Shown here: one piece after another, positions 37,426 through 49,700 of the stretch
Numbering within the stretch: position 1 is the first letter of the stretch
How the letters are laid out: each line of letters opens with the position of its first letter
Source: Acridotheres tristis
Lineage: Eukaryota > Chordata > Aves > Passeriformes > Sturnidae
Assembly (NCBI GenBank): GCA_037013685.1
Contig: CM072886.1
Span: forward strand, 83,830,922-83,894,921
DNA: 64,000 bases
Direction: 5' to 3'
Translations under genes and position numbers: made by a program
The notes under the pieces: generated by a model
What the model saw: only the letters and a program-made list of their open reading frames with translations
The model's database searches: none
What the model was told of the DNA's origin: nothing

Positions 37426-40400
37426 CCATGAATATTTTTCTGTATTAACATGAGAGTTGCAGCAAAAATTTCTCAAAATAAACACTAAATTTATTTTATA
37501 TGTTTCTATTTTCACATAAACTTCATTATTAAAGCATTAAAAAACTGGAGCAAGATGCGAGGTACCTGTTTTCAGTTTAACGTCAGAAGACAGAAGTGGA
37601 TGTTGGTTAATTATAGTGAGCATGCCCAACAGTTTCTATGTTAAGTGAACTAGTTGTCATCATTTTACTGTATAATTACCCAGAGAGATTGCAAGTGGTC
37701 TGTGTTGTGAGTCTAATCCCCAGGATGCTGGTGCATATAAATAGCCCTGAGCATATGAACAGACTTCAGCAGTTGTGCTCAGTGCACTCTTGTGCTGCAA
37801 TTGTTGTTTTTCACACGAGGGTCTCTGGAGTTGACATGCCACCAAACTGCAATAATTTTGCACCTTGGAAGAGAGAATTGTTGGTTTGTAGGATTGAAAA
37901 ATGCCTAAACCTGAATGGCGTGTAGCATATATCTTCATATAGAAGAGTGCAGTCTTCATAGTTCTCAGTTTTCTTCCTTCTTTTGGTAGTAATTTGTGTG
38001 TGTTTATTAAATATTTCCAATATGTGCATGAGAATGCTTACTGTATTACCTGTTCAACTCTTAATTATGCTGTGGCTCTTTGTCTTGAGAAACTTGAGAG
38101 AATAAAGGATTTGTACTTGACTCCATGGAATTTCTCTTTATGCAGTGTGCAACAATACAAACAGAGATTTAGGGCTTTATTGAGTTAAATAATCCTCTGA
38201 TTTCAAGTGAGTATGTGTAATGTGGAGTTGGAGTCTGTGATATGAGAAAAACATGTACCAGTTATTTCATAACGACCATGTCTTTTATTCTGAAAAATAC
38301 CACTATTTAATCTCATCAGCGTCTTAATTTTTAGGTTGTGTAGTTTGCACTGTCTATAAATGTGCAACTGTAAATTGTATTGAAATGCGTTAGATGTTGT
38401 AAGTGAAAGGACTATGCTCCTAAATTCTGGACCTGCTTTGTTCTTGCACACTTCAATTTTAATTTTAGTGGGATGGGATGGGATGGGTGGCTTGTTGTTT
38501 GTTTTTTTCTGAATTGTGTTTGGGCTTTTTTGGTGACTAAAAATATAGAGTGAATTCGAATTCACATTGAGTATTCCTTTCAGGAATGTCTCATTTTTTA
38601 TAAGTTTACCTGAAGCTTCAAAATACTATTTTAAAATATTGCTTTGATGACCAAGTCCCGCAATCTAGAAGCTTTTGGGAAGCTGGAAGTTGAGATGTGA
38701 TGCAAAAAAAGATAAACAGAAAACTCTTAGCCAACCTACATTTGCTTCATTCAAGCTAAATAAATGATACAAGTTCCATAGTGGTCTTTTCAAAGTCTTG
38801 GCCGAGGAAACTTATTCATAGTCCGTGACCATGCCGAAATTCAGGGTGAGGGAAAAACAAGCCACCTAGGTTTGTGACTAGCTTCTGAATTTAAGACAGG
38901 AATCCTTTGTGCATTTTTCTTACAACAATGCCTTCAGTTGCTATCCATAATTATCATCTAGATCGCGAAAATTACTTTGGGAAGATACCAAGCTGTTCAC
39001 CAAATCAGTACAGATCCTTTTGTGATGTTGCAATGAGTATTTAGAAATGCAGACATGTAGTGTGGTTTGTAAGTAGGCAAGATTAGCTGGTAAGGGAGAA
39101 TCTAGGCAAGCTGCTTGTTAGCCTTTTTCATGAGTGTTGTAAAGTTAAAATTTCAGATTTATTTCTTTGACTAATGTATTTCTTACAAGGAGATTGGAAG
39201 CCATTGGACCGATTCCATGGTGAGATTTTATCAATCACTTTATATCTAGTTCTGTATATGTCTCTTATGTTTTCAGATTCTCCTTAGCTCTCTACATATC
39301 TTTATTCTTACCAATACCACTGAGATGAAGATAGCAATTTTTCTCTCAAGATGTGCAGGAAGCAAGGAAGAAGTGTGTTCTTTGAAAGCTGTTTAGTGTT
39401 CGATCCCAAGAAATTTGTCACATTTTGTTTTGCCATCTGATTTTGACATTGATGTTACTTAGTAGCATGTCATATTCTGTTCAGCGACTGAAAAACAATA
39501 AAGAGGATAAGAAAGTAATAAATGAATTTATAAATAAGGCACATTTTATAAAATGATTTACTTTAAAGTGTGGAAAATGAGTATAGCTGAAAGCTATTTT
39601 TCCATTAGATACTACACTAGGTAGGATCTGTTCATGAATGCTATTTCTGCTCCCACCATTCTTTCTCTTTCTTATTCATATTTTCCACAAGTTTTTCCAA
39701 CTTTCAGAGTTTAGTTAAATTAGATTCTTTCCTATGTATTCCTATATTTCTGAAAGTAATAATAATTATAATATTTCACAATTATTTAACATATTGATAT
39801 AATTATTTAGTAACCTAAATAAAGATTATTCTGGTTAAAGTCATGGGAACACATTTCTGTATTTTGAGGGTGTCTGAAAATTACTCAACTTTTATTTCAG
39901 TAATGGTTAAATTTTCAGCCTCCAGATTGAAAGAGTATGGATTAGATGGTCATATTAAACTGGAGAGGAAAAATATGCTTTGATTTTGGGTGGGTTAATA
40001 GTAAAAGTGATATAATAATTGTTTGGGTTGGAGATTGGAAGAAATTTGGGTAGAAACTCTAAAAACCTTTTAAGCTACCTGTGGCATGACTTAGGGCATG
40101 AAGTTGCACAGCTTTACAGAGCTTGATTTCCACTGAAACTGGTTGGAAAATACTAGCACATGAAGCTGGACTGATACAAGAAGCGATTGGAGCCTGTAAT
40201 TCGGACGTGAATTCTACCATTTATTCTCTAGATAAAATGGAAATGCTGGAATTATTGAATGTGGACTTGTATATATGAAGATTAAAGTGAAGTTTTTAAA
40301 ATACACTGTTGTTAGTCTTGAAGAGAAGAATTGTAGCCTGAAGCAACTTTTTCTAATTCCCGTCAGTTGCTTTCTTTAAGTCCTTCACATAACCTCAAGG

Positions 40401-42524
40401 GTGATTCTTTGTGTGCAGCAATGCCAGCGTCCTGAAGAGATGCAGGGATGCTGCTCTGGGAGCAGAGCTCCTCTGGGAACTGCTGCCTTTATCTTCCTTC
40501 CTTGAGGTGGGATTGAAAGATCTTGGATGCCATTTGCATGTCAAACGGCAGCTGGGAGTCCCAGGGCACCCCCTGAAAGGCCTTTGCCACCCCTGGCACA
40601 GGGGGCTGTGGAAAAACAGCAAGAGCAATCGGCGCTTTGTGCTGCTGGCTTTGTTGAAGCTCAAGCCCCATGAGCAGTCACCTAACTGCACCACGGACAA
40701 AAGGCAGCAACCTGAGAAATACTGCACTTGGATCAGCATGCAGGCTGCATTTCTCCATGCTGAAGTTGCACAGTCACTAGAAACGTGTGAACATAACATC
40801 AGTTGCAAGTAGAATAGTATAAATGTTTCCTTGAAGTTCATATGGTTTACTAATGGTGGGTTTTATAACAATTTCTGTTGGTAAGTGAACTGTTGCTCTT
40901 TTGTGAACCTACCTGTGGATGTTGTAGGGATGAGCCCATTAATGCTTCAGTTATTTTGAAATGGAGACACAAAAACAACGGGCAATGACATAATTTCATA
41001 AGTTGTCCTTGTTCACTGCTTTGGTGTTAGCACTGAACAAAAGTGAATAAAGAGGGAAAAGTACTCCTAATTCTGTCTGATAAAATATGTAGTAAGAAGA
41101 TGTTTCTTGGGACTACAGTTCCTGCTAGTGGTCTGTTTTATTATTTTTGTTTAAAATTTTTTCATGAAGGAGGGGGATCAATGGTGTCATATTTACAGCT
41201 GTGTGTGGTGGGATAAAGTCTAAATGTTACACCTCTTGATTTCTTTGGATGGAGGCAAAGACCAGTTTAGCCCATGCTTTGTTAAAGAGTATTTTTCTTA
41301 GCTGCAGGTGGAAAAGTCCTTAGGAGGAATATTTCTTTAGGCTGTAGCAACTTAAATGAGGTTTTGGCAATACTGCTGTCTTGTAATAATATATTTCTGA
41401 CAGGTTGCTTTTGACCATTTGATGCTTAAGAGCATAGATTGTAATTCTTCAGAAAAGGTGGAAGAAATGTAACTTTGTCAGTGGTTTCAAATATTGCCCT
41501 CTCTGTGTTTTAAGACTTTACCTTGCCTTCAATTAATATGAGTTTTGGAAAGTACAGTATTGACTTCTTCATAACACTCATTTAAATTAATATTTTTTGT
41601 GGAGGGATGGCTTGTATTTTTTTTTAAGAGCTACTAGCAGAGAGGAGATGTTTGCCAAGGAAGAAAAGGAAAGGGGTAAAGAAAAAAAGAATATATTTTA
41701 TATTTTTTAATGTCTTAAAAGTCAAAGGAAGGACATAACTTAGTAGGATTTTTATCTTAAGGTCTTCTTAGATTGTGTCATTTTGATCAGTAAGATTATA
41801 CATGCTTCTTATGGCATGTGTTGTATTTATGGAAGAACCTAATGAAGAATAGCTCTTCCAGCTGCAGAACCCAATCCACAGGCTACTGAAGTTAGTTGGA
41901 GTCTTTCCACTTGCTTCCCTGAGCATTGGATCAGACCCTTGAAAATCAGCTTTCAGAAAGATTAAACCTGAGAAAGCTTTGAAATTCAAGAAGTTGCATT
42001 TCTGAGTTCTTTAAGAAATTGTCAAGGAGACCATGCTGTCAGGAGAGAAAGCCTTTTCTGAACCCTTCATCAGCAGTGGGTTGAATTCAGTCCTGAGATG
42101 AGATCTCACCTGGTTCTGGAGTTCTTCTTGGATGCCCAGTTTAAGAGTTCACAGTAAATTGTGTATAACAGGTACATAAGGCTGCTCAGGTGTTTTTTAC
42201 AGGAACTGGATGATTGGTATTTGGCGCATAATCAGAAGTAGATAATACATCTTCAGTCTCCAAACTTCAGGGATTGATGTAATTTTATTTATTTATTTAA
42301 TGTCAATTTATAGTGCTAAAATTCATATGCAGTTTTATGAATTGGGAATTGCAGAAAAGGAAATAATATTCTCTCAAAAGTGAAGTACTGTTCAAATGGG
42401 TTGTAATGTTGTGATGTTAGTTTTAGCTGCATTGCAATGTTGCCTAAAAGCTGCAGTTGTTTGTATGGAAAGGCTTGTCTATTTTTTATTACAAATTTTT
42501 TGGTTTTAGTAAACAAGGGTTCCT
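37426..42524. other. Intronic sequence, no gene seen
   Basis: It holds a G-quadruplex motif (38470-38487) and a segment at 38770-39010 with several isolated CpGs and non-repetitive texture. A G/C-richer block at 40400-40760 carries open frames on both strands (133 codons + and 148 codons -), with no recognisable domain and no splice context. The stretch 39480-40030 is very AT-rich. Confidence 0.6.
38470..38487 (+). other. G-quadruplex motif / (GGGAT)n
   Basis: Four GGG runs separated by two-base AT spacers, matching the G3N1-7 pattern exactly with short loops. It lies on the same strand as the inferred FHOD3 transcript, so it could form in RNA as well as DNA. Confidence 0.75.
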
Positions 42525-42525
42525 A

Positions 42526-42542
42526 TTTTTTTTTTTTTTTTT
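42526..42542. repeat. Poly-T tract (17 T)
   Basis: A simple T run about 30 bases left of the TACA/TATG microsatellite. Confidence 0.9.
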
Positions 42543-42570
42543 GCCCCTATGCTATCCTATGCTAAATTTA

Positions 42571-42622
42571 TACATATACATACATACATACATACATATA
42601 TATATATGTATGTATGTATATA
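42571..42622. repeat. Palindromic (TACA)n-(TA)n-(TATG)n microsatellite
   Basis: Tandem ACAT units on the left mirror tandem ATGT units on the right around a central TA run, so the tract can fold on itself into a near-perfect hairpin or cruciform. Length variation between individuals is likely. Confidence 0.9.
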
Positions 42623-42893
42623 GTGTAATCTTAGCAGGATTGTCTGCAAAGCACCTTACATCATTGCTAATGAGGAATGGGCCGTGCCACAACTGTGTGT
42701 ACACAGGGTTCACGCTCTGTGGATGCTGTGGAGCCCAGAGCAGCAGTCTGCACGGTGACTTAAAGCTTGTCAGTAGCCTTGCTTTTCTTAAGTGCTGTTT
42801 GTGCACCCTTTTCAAACGGTCCGTGGACCAAGGCTTGAAAATTGCCCAGTGAAATGTAGGCAAAAATGATAAAGAGCCCCTCTCTCTCCACAG

Positions 42894-43280
42894 ATATATA
42901 TATGAATATAGAAGTAGCTATAGGTGTGTGTCAGCTGCGGGCTCTTGCAGCGGGCTGTGGATACAAGGGCTGTAGCGGAGCTGTGCCGGAGCCGGGGGAG
43001 GCGGAGACGCGCTGCGGTGCTGCCCGTGACGAAGTTCGGTTTCTATTTGCGGCTGCCTATTGTATAGTCTGCATTCCTGCCCAAATCGCTCCGTTTCGCT
43101 GGAGTGCTGCTCTTGGGTTGAAGTCATTAGAGAACTGCTTGACGAGTTCACTTGTACATTCTCTATATAATTTTAGCAACCTGCTCACAGGCTTAGTTAT
43201 GCCAGGCATGATACTGAAGAGCATTTATTATCTTTGGAAACCGTTGACATGACAAAAACACAGGGGCTGGAAATTGTTCT
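42894..43280 (+). promoter_or_regulatory. CpG-dense block with TATA-like run: candidate internal promoter and first exon
   Basis: Between 42938 and 43144 there are 17 CpG dinucleotides in about 207 bases. This is by far the densest cluster in a window where CpG is otherwise rare. A TATATATA run at about 42894-42903 lies some 30 bases upstream of where the GC-rich part begins, a spacing that suits a TATA-driven start. A GTAAGC donor at 43281 could end a first exon. A short open frame starting MPGMILKS and ending KPLT lies inside (ending near 43252) and would be an upstream frame rather than part of FHOD3. A transcript starting here and splicing to the next FHOD3 exon would lack the GTPase-binding domain. 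This is inference: no initiator is proven, and an island for an unrelated non-coding RNA, or a GC-rich repeat I do not know, would look alike. Confidence 0.4.
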
Positions 43281-46125
43281 GTAAGCTCATATTGTAGCCA
43301 GTTGAAGTCAGCTGTAGATAAAAACGTTCCCCCTGTTTTCTTAGTAGTCTTACTTCATTGATAAGTATCATGACACCATAGTACATTCAGAGGAAAAAAA
43401 GGAAGAAAATTAAAACACATATCTGCTTTACTTCCATTAGCTGATTAATTGGTAATTAAAAAGAAAAAACATAATTGCAGCAGTTTGTAAATATTAGCCC
43501 TGGAATATTACTTTGACCCTCACTTTGCAAAGATTCTCCCATTTGCCCCAAAGTTCAGGTAAAATGAAAAGCATCATTTGTACTGAATGTTCTTTGAGTG
43601 CTGACCAGTAATGGTCATTTAAGTTGACTGTGGAGCTGAATCATAGTGATGCTAAAGGTAGGAATGTTTCAAGTTCTATGTCTTAGTCAGAAAGGAGTTA
43701 AATGTCTTTAGTTCCCAGGAAAAAAAAAAAATCTCCTTAAGTGATTTCCATCTGAAATCATGACCTTTTTGGATGCCAGTGTAAAATTAGTATCAGTCAG
43801 ATAAGGGTGGGGATTGAAATGTTAGGTCATGAGCATTATTTGATTGAGTAGCAGCAGGTTTGATTTCACAGTTTAAGAGATCTCTGAATTCCCAGATCAG
43901 TCTGTTACTTAGTTCAGTTCCTTTATTTGACAAACTTAAGTAGGATGTACAAAAAAGGGAAGGGATATGTGTATGGATGGATGTACTCATGTTTAATGTG
44001 TGTATAAATCTGTTGAAGACAATGAAAAAGCCAGTGTCTTGGAAAGATTAAACATGTACTTCAGTGTAGTGTTGAAAGAAGAAGCTATTGGAATTACAAT
44101 ACCAAATGGGATTTAAAAATGCCTTTCTTGCCAGAAACAAGAATGAATTCCATTTTATTTTTCTGCTCTTATTTCCATAAGAAGGATTTCTTCTCATTCC
44201 TGTGGGAATGATCACACTTTTGAGCAGATTGGTCTCTTTTTAACTAAGATCTTGGACATATCACTAACCAAAGTTTCCATTTAATAAATTCTTCTTAGAA
44301 AAATGCAGATGCTGTTTATGTGTTTTTATTTTAGTGTGAGCTTGTGAGAGAAGGTTTCAGTGAAGGCACAAGGTCAGTGGTGAAGCATAGGATGTAGTTG
44401 GTGTTCATAGGATGGGAAAGGTATTGAAATAAGTAATTTTAAATCTGTTTCTATATCCTGTTTTAATTTATGTTTTCCCTTTCATAAATGCATGATCAAG
44501 TCTCTGTCTTCAGAGCTTCTGGTCTTGCAAGGGGTTTTATACAAAGAGGTTCTGAAGTTACACGGATGCTTCATGGAAAAAAAACCATCTCTTTTCACTA
44601 TTCCATTAACTGGTGGAACACAGACTGCATATTGCAGTCATTTTTCATGTACGACAATCACTCAAGTCTCTGGTCCTGTATACATAACCTTCATAGTATT
44701 TTCACATAGGTCTTTTTATCTTCCTCTAACAACTTTCGCTTTAAAAATCCAACCACAGCAACAACAACAAAAAAACAGCCCAAACCTGGGCAGGTTTTGT
44801 ATAATAATGTGCAATAAACATTAGTGGTAGGTATATTGCTCAAGCCTTGTGCACAAGCATGGGGTTTTGTTGCTGCTGACTTGTTCCAGTAACCCATGCA
44901 TCAGTGCTTGTGTTGACAAAAACGAAAGTGTCTTTGCCCCACTTGTCTGCCATGACAGCCATGGTGTGCAAGTTTCAGGTTGTCTGTAAGTATCTTGCAG
45001 ATATCTCATTTCATTTATTCCTGCTTTGCATAGATTGAAGCCCTTTACAGAGCACATTTGGCTTGCGGGTCAGTATCATATGTACATGTTCTTGCAAAAT
45101 GATGACTGGAGTGATTCCAAGCAGACTTTCTCAGAGATTAATTGTCCTTGGTAGTACTGTACATGTAAGGCATTTCCACAGTAGAATCCTGCTTCAGAGG
45201 CTGTTGTACCTCCAAAGTAATACAGTGCTTGCCAGGCTGAAACTTAATATTTAAAATCTCAGTCTGATATATGACAAGTCTTTTCAAACAAACTGAGAAA
45301 AATCTGTCTCTTCATTTTTCTTCGTGTTGGATGAAGTTAGACCCTGGCAGATGCCCATGGCTGTATGTTTGTTACAATCTGGTAAATACATGGCTTGTCT
45401 GTACTTTCCTTTAGCTTTGAAAATTATACATCTAGTATAACCTTCTATGTATCCATGCCTTTAACATTTTTAAAGGTAAATTTTGAGTGAGTAATGAGAA
45501 TTTTGTCACGTTTCTATTCATGCTGTTAACAGACCTTCAGAGTTCAGCCAGCCTAATCAGTAGCGTGTCCTTGTAGTGTGCTCCAGAGGTGTTAGCTGTG
45601 ATGCCAGGAGTGGGTTCCTGCAATGTCCCATGAAGTTCTATAAAGAGAAGTTCACAAGCAGAAGACTGTCTTGGCTTGCAGGAAGGTGCATTGTGATGGC
45701 ATCATCTGGCATGTTCTATTTCCCAAGTGAGAATCGTTGCTAAGATTTTGCACTGAACAGTGAACATAGCTCATCTTTCCTCACCTTTGAGCTGGTTCAA
45801 AGCTCTAACCTTTTTTTAAATTCAAAGATCAGAGTGTTGTTTCAGAGACCATCTCTTGCCCAATTCCTGTTTGTATATGTGCCTTACTTCACTTGGTCAC
45901 CTTGAGAGCTGGAGCCATAACCAGATTGTGAATGAGAAACCTCTCTCTGTGTGATGGGTGGTTGTTCTATGAATACAAGCCAACTTTGATCTAGTTTTCT
46001 GTAGTCTGGGCTTTTATGTTCTTAAGATGTTATGATAAAATGTTAATAATACTTTTGTGATGGTTTGCATTTGGATTCATCCTCTTTTGGAGGTCATAAA
46101 ATACTAAGTAAATTAAGAATATTTG

Positions 46126-46250
46126 AATATAATAGAATATTTCAGTTGGAAGAGAATAGCCCTTTGTGAACCTATGTTGACTATGCCTGATAATGGCATT
46201 ATTCTCTAAATGCCTTTCAGAGATTTTCAAACTATATTTCAGAACATTTG
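46126..46250 (-). mobile_element. Probable old CR1 LINE remnant, minus strand
   Basis: 'ataatagaatatttcagttg' followed by 'gaagaga' resembles the antisense CR1 3' end (atagaatatttcgagttggaagggacc). The following 'gaacctatgttgactatgcc' resembles an internal CR1 word ('aacccatgctggctgggcc'). The two words normally lie far apart, so the copy is deleted as well as diverged, or the second match is chance. Confidence 0.45.
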
Positions 46251-46670
46251 TATGAAGAAGAAATTCTGCTATCTTGAGTATCCAGGAAGAGAATGTGATA
46301 ATCTGGATAAAGATTTTTGTCTCTCTGAGACATCGTTAGATGTATAACATCTCTCTTCCTGGTTATGTTAATTGCAGTTAATGTAAGGTGTTTGTAACAG
46401 GAGCTCTGTTGTTTGCTCTGTGTGTGTCTGTGTAATTATACCATCTGCAGGATGAACAGAAAGTTGGGGAAGTGTTTGTCAAACCTTTGAATGGGCTGTG
46501 TAACCTTTTAGTAAGATACCACATGGAACATTTAAGTGGCTATTTCTTTTCTTGGTCCATGTACAGATAGGAAAGAGCTGCTTAAAGGACTTCTGAAATG
46601 TGGTGCTTAGGCTCACTTGTGTAAAGTATTTTGGTGGAGTCTTTTGTTTGCTTGCTTGTTTTCAGACTTA

Positions 46671-46742
46671 ATTTTATTTATTTGTGTATGTATATATTTA
46701 CTTATTTAATTTATTTTATTTATTTATTTATTTATTTATTTA
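46671..46742. repeat. (ATTT)n microsatellite
   Basis: An imperfect left part (with TATG and TATA interruptions) followed by about seven clean TTTA units to 46741. Confidence 0.95.
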
Positions 46743-49700
46743 GTGTGAATGCCAGGAACAGTTATTCTTTGATTTACAAGGAGATTTCTGGGAAAGATAA
46801 TTAGAAGTTGCTGCTTCAGGTGTCCTTTTAGTTCTCCTACTTTCGTTGAAAGAGAAATAACCTTGACCAATTTGTATTTTCCTTTGAATGTACTGTTGGC
46901 TGCTAGAAATTATGTGGAAAATACTGAAACTTCATATTCCTGGGGAAAAATATATTTTCTTCTCAGTTGTTTTGGTTTATCCTCTATTCTTATAGTACCC
47001 ACATACACTTTTTTCTTCTTTTGCTGCCTGCTATTTATCAGGAGGTCCCTTGTGTTAGGCAAAATTCCAAGGGTGGTTAGAGGCAGAGACTAGGCAGTAA
47101 TGGTCCTGCAGTGATTGTTGTGAACCTTCAATGGGCCTCAAGTGCAGTTTTATCCACTTGGCTTCTCACATTTTGTAAGTGCATTTTTGAAAAGTGGAAG
47201 GGGTTTATGTTTTAATAATAAAAAGTCAGTTTGTTCACATGCAGTGACTTAGTCAAAGCTTGGACGTCTTTCCTCCCTTTATTTCTGTGGTGCCAGAAAC
47301 TTAGAATACCCACTTTGTTAGCTGATTATGGCATCTTCCTGCCTGCAGTAATTCCGTGTGGGAACAGGAACAGTTTTAAGTGTGCTCATCCAACTGGACT
47401 TGTAGAAATTGTAGTGTCTCCTTATCATGCAGACAGAAAGATGCAAATCCTAGCTAAGATAAAACAATAGGAACAATAAGGGTGTTTTACAATTTCAAGC
47501 AGTTCTGGAAGATGAAATAGTATGTGCCAAGGTTTGACACATCATAACTCTGCCACTATTGTTCTCCCTCACTGGCAAGGAGGGGAATAACTTGGGGTAA
47601 TGTGATTAACCTGCTATACAGCTACTGAGAAATACTGTGAAAGCAGAGAGAAGAAAGGGAATTTAGGAAAAGAATTCAGCAATATTGCTGGTTAGTCCTT
47701 TCCCCTCTGCATGGCTGCATATCAAAGAGGCTGATGAGTGTTTTCACCTCTCTTTGCACTATAAAGAAAGGTATTTTGAGAAATCCTGCTTATGTTGAAT
47801 CTGCTACTGCTTAAGGAGAGCTGATCAGAAAAATAATTGTCCTCTGGAAAACCTGATGCATAGTTGGAATTTATAATCTATTACAGATTAACCACTCCTG
47901 AAATTACACTTTTCTAACAGCAGCTCTGCTATACTGTAGTGTGCTAACATCTTTCTAGAGACTTGAGGACAAAACAAAAGCACTAACCCATCCACAGATT
48001 TTTAGTGAGTAACTTGTATTACTCACTAAAATGAATATGAGAGAGAGAGAAAATGAGCTGGTGTCTGAGTTTAGCATCCGTTGCAGTGTACTTAAGAAAT
48101 TGGGTAGTATTTTGTGCTTTTTCCTATTATTTCTCTAACAGCAGATACTTACAAGGAGAAGGAAGGAAGGAAGGAACTGCTGCACACAAGCTGGACGTTC
48201 ACTCATCCCAGTTAGTGATGTGCTGGTGTGGAAGCATTTAGGTAGTGGCACAGCTCAGGTCTGAACTTTGTGTGTAGGCTCACTTGTTGCCATAATTAAG
48301 TGTGTTGAGAATCATGGGCTGACATCAATTCGACAGTAACTTTCAGTGAAGAGAATAATTTAATGAGGAAGTCATAATGCTTTCAAAGACTTTGCATTTG
48401 GACAAGCTAACCTTTCTTCCTGATGCATTTGAAGCCACCCTTTCTAGGGAAGCATGTGAATTTTACAAGATTCATTCTCCGTGGAATTTATTTTCCAGGA
48501 TCCTTTTCATATTTCTTGAAAAAGTCTTTAACTATTCCACATCAGCCAACTTTGTTTCAACTCTTGGTGGATTTGGGGTGCTCCCGATGCAGCTGGCTTT
48601 CCAGTGGTCTGCAGAAATGTCCTTGCCATCTGCTACAAATCCTCTTGTCTTTCATATGTCTCCCTTTCGCTGGAAAGACAAATAATCATGTTGGTTTTCC
48701 ATCAGTCTGTCTGAGGTTGATAAAGGCCCTTACATTGGTAACAGAGTGACAAAGTAGGTCTGCCAGGAGGTTCCCACTTGTGCCCCAGGTCCACACACCC
48801 CTACAGGACAGGCTGTCTGTACCTCTCCTTCCAAACATTTGTGTAGGGTCCTAAAGAAACATCCATGCCATCCTTTGGCTCTGCTCGTGTTTATGGAAAG
48901 AGGCTTGGGGCCTAACCATGTATTTTGCTCTTGTTCTTTGTTAGTTGAAACACATGACTGTAATTCAGTTTAAGGCTTTGTGGTAGCACTTTCCCTGCCT
49001 CTTATGTTAACATAAATGTGCTGATTTGAAATGTAATGTTTGGATCTATATAAAAGCAGGAAAGGCAAGGAGCAAGAGGGATGGGATTGAAGGGGAGGAA
49101 ATTAGGCACAGAGAGAGCAGGTGGAATATGTTTTTGTCTACTTTGTTAGATAACCTCGAAAAAGAACTAGGGGTTTAGAGGATAATTGTCTGAGTGCCTA
49201 ATGTGAATAGAGATGTATTTCTATAACCTGAAGGTGAGTTACGTGCCTTGCCCCAAAGCTGTTCATGTTCCTAGGATAAGACTAGTGTTTCTTTTCTCCT
49301 AATTGTTTTCTCCCTTCCCCTGATGCTTGCTTGAATTGAGGTGGTCTTAGAGAGCCAGGGTTTGCTTTCATAAGGTGTTTTGTGCTTTAATATTGCTGTG
49401 ATATACTGAGCCTTTTTTAATATACTCTTTTATGCTTATGAGAGAGAGATTTGGTTTGTTGATTTTTGTTGGGCTTTTTTTTCCATTTATTTCTTTTATC
49501 TGATTTCTCCCTCACCCAAGTGCCAAGATATTATGGGTTAAATGTGAAAAAGCACTTCTGCTAAAATCAAACAGTAATACAATGTGGTAAAATTTGAACA
49601 TTTGTGCAGTGTTCTTTTAATATTGTGGGTTTATAGCTTCGTTCAATTCACTGGTAATTTATATTATTTTTAAAAGCTGTAAAATTACAAAACTGTGATA

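Noticed and set aside
40395..40841. 148-codon minus and 133-codon plus frames suggesting a processed pseudogene
   Set aside because: No recognisable parent protein, poly-A tail or flanking duplication.
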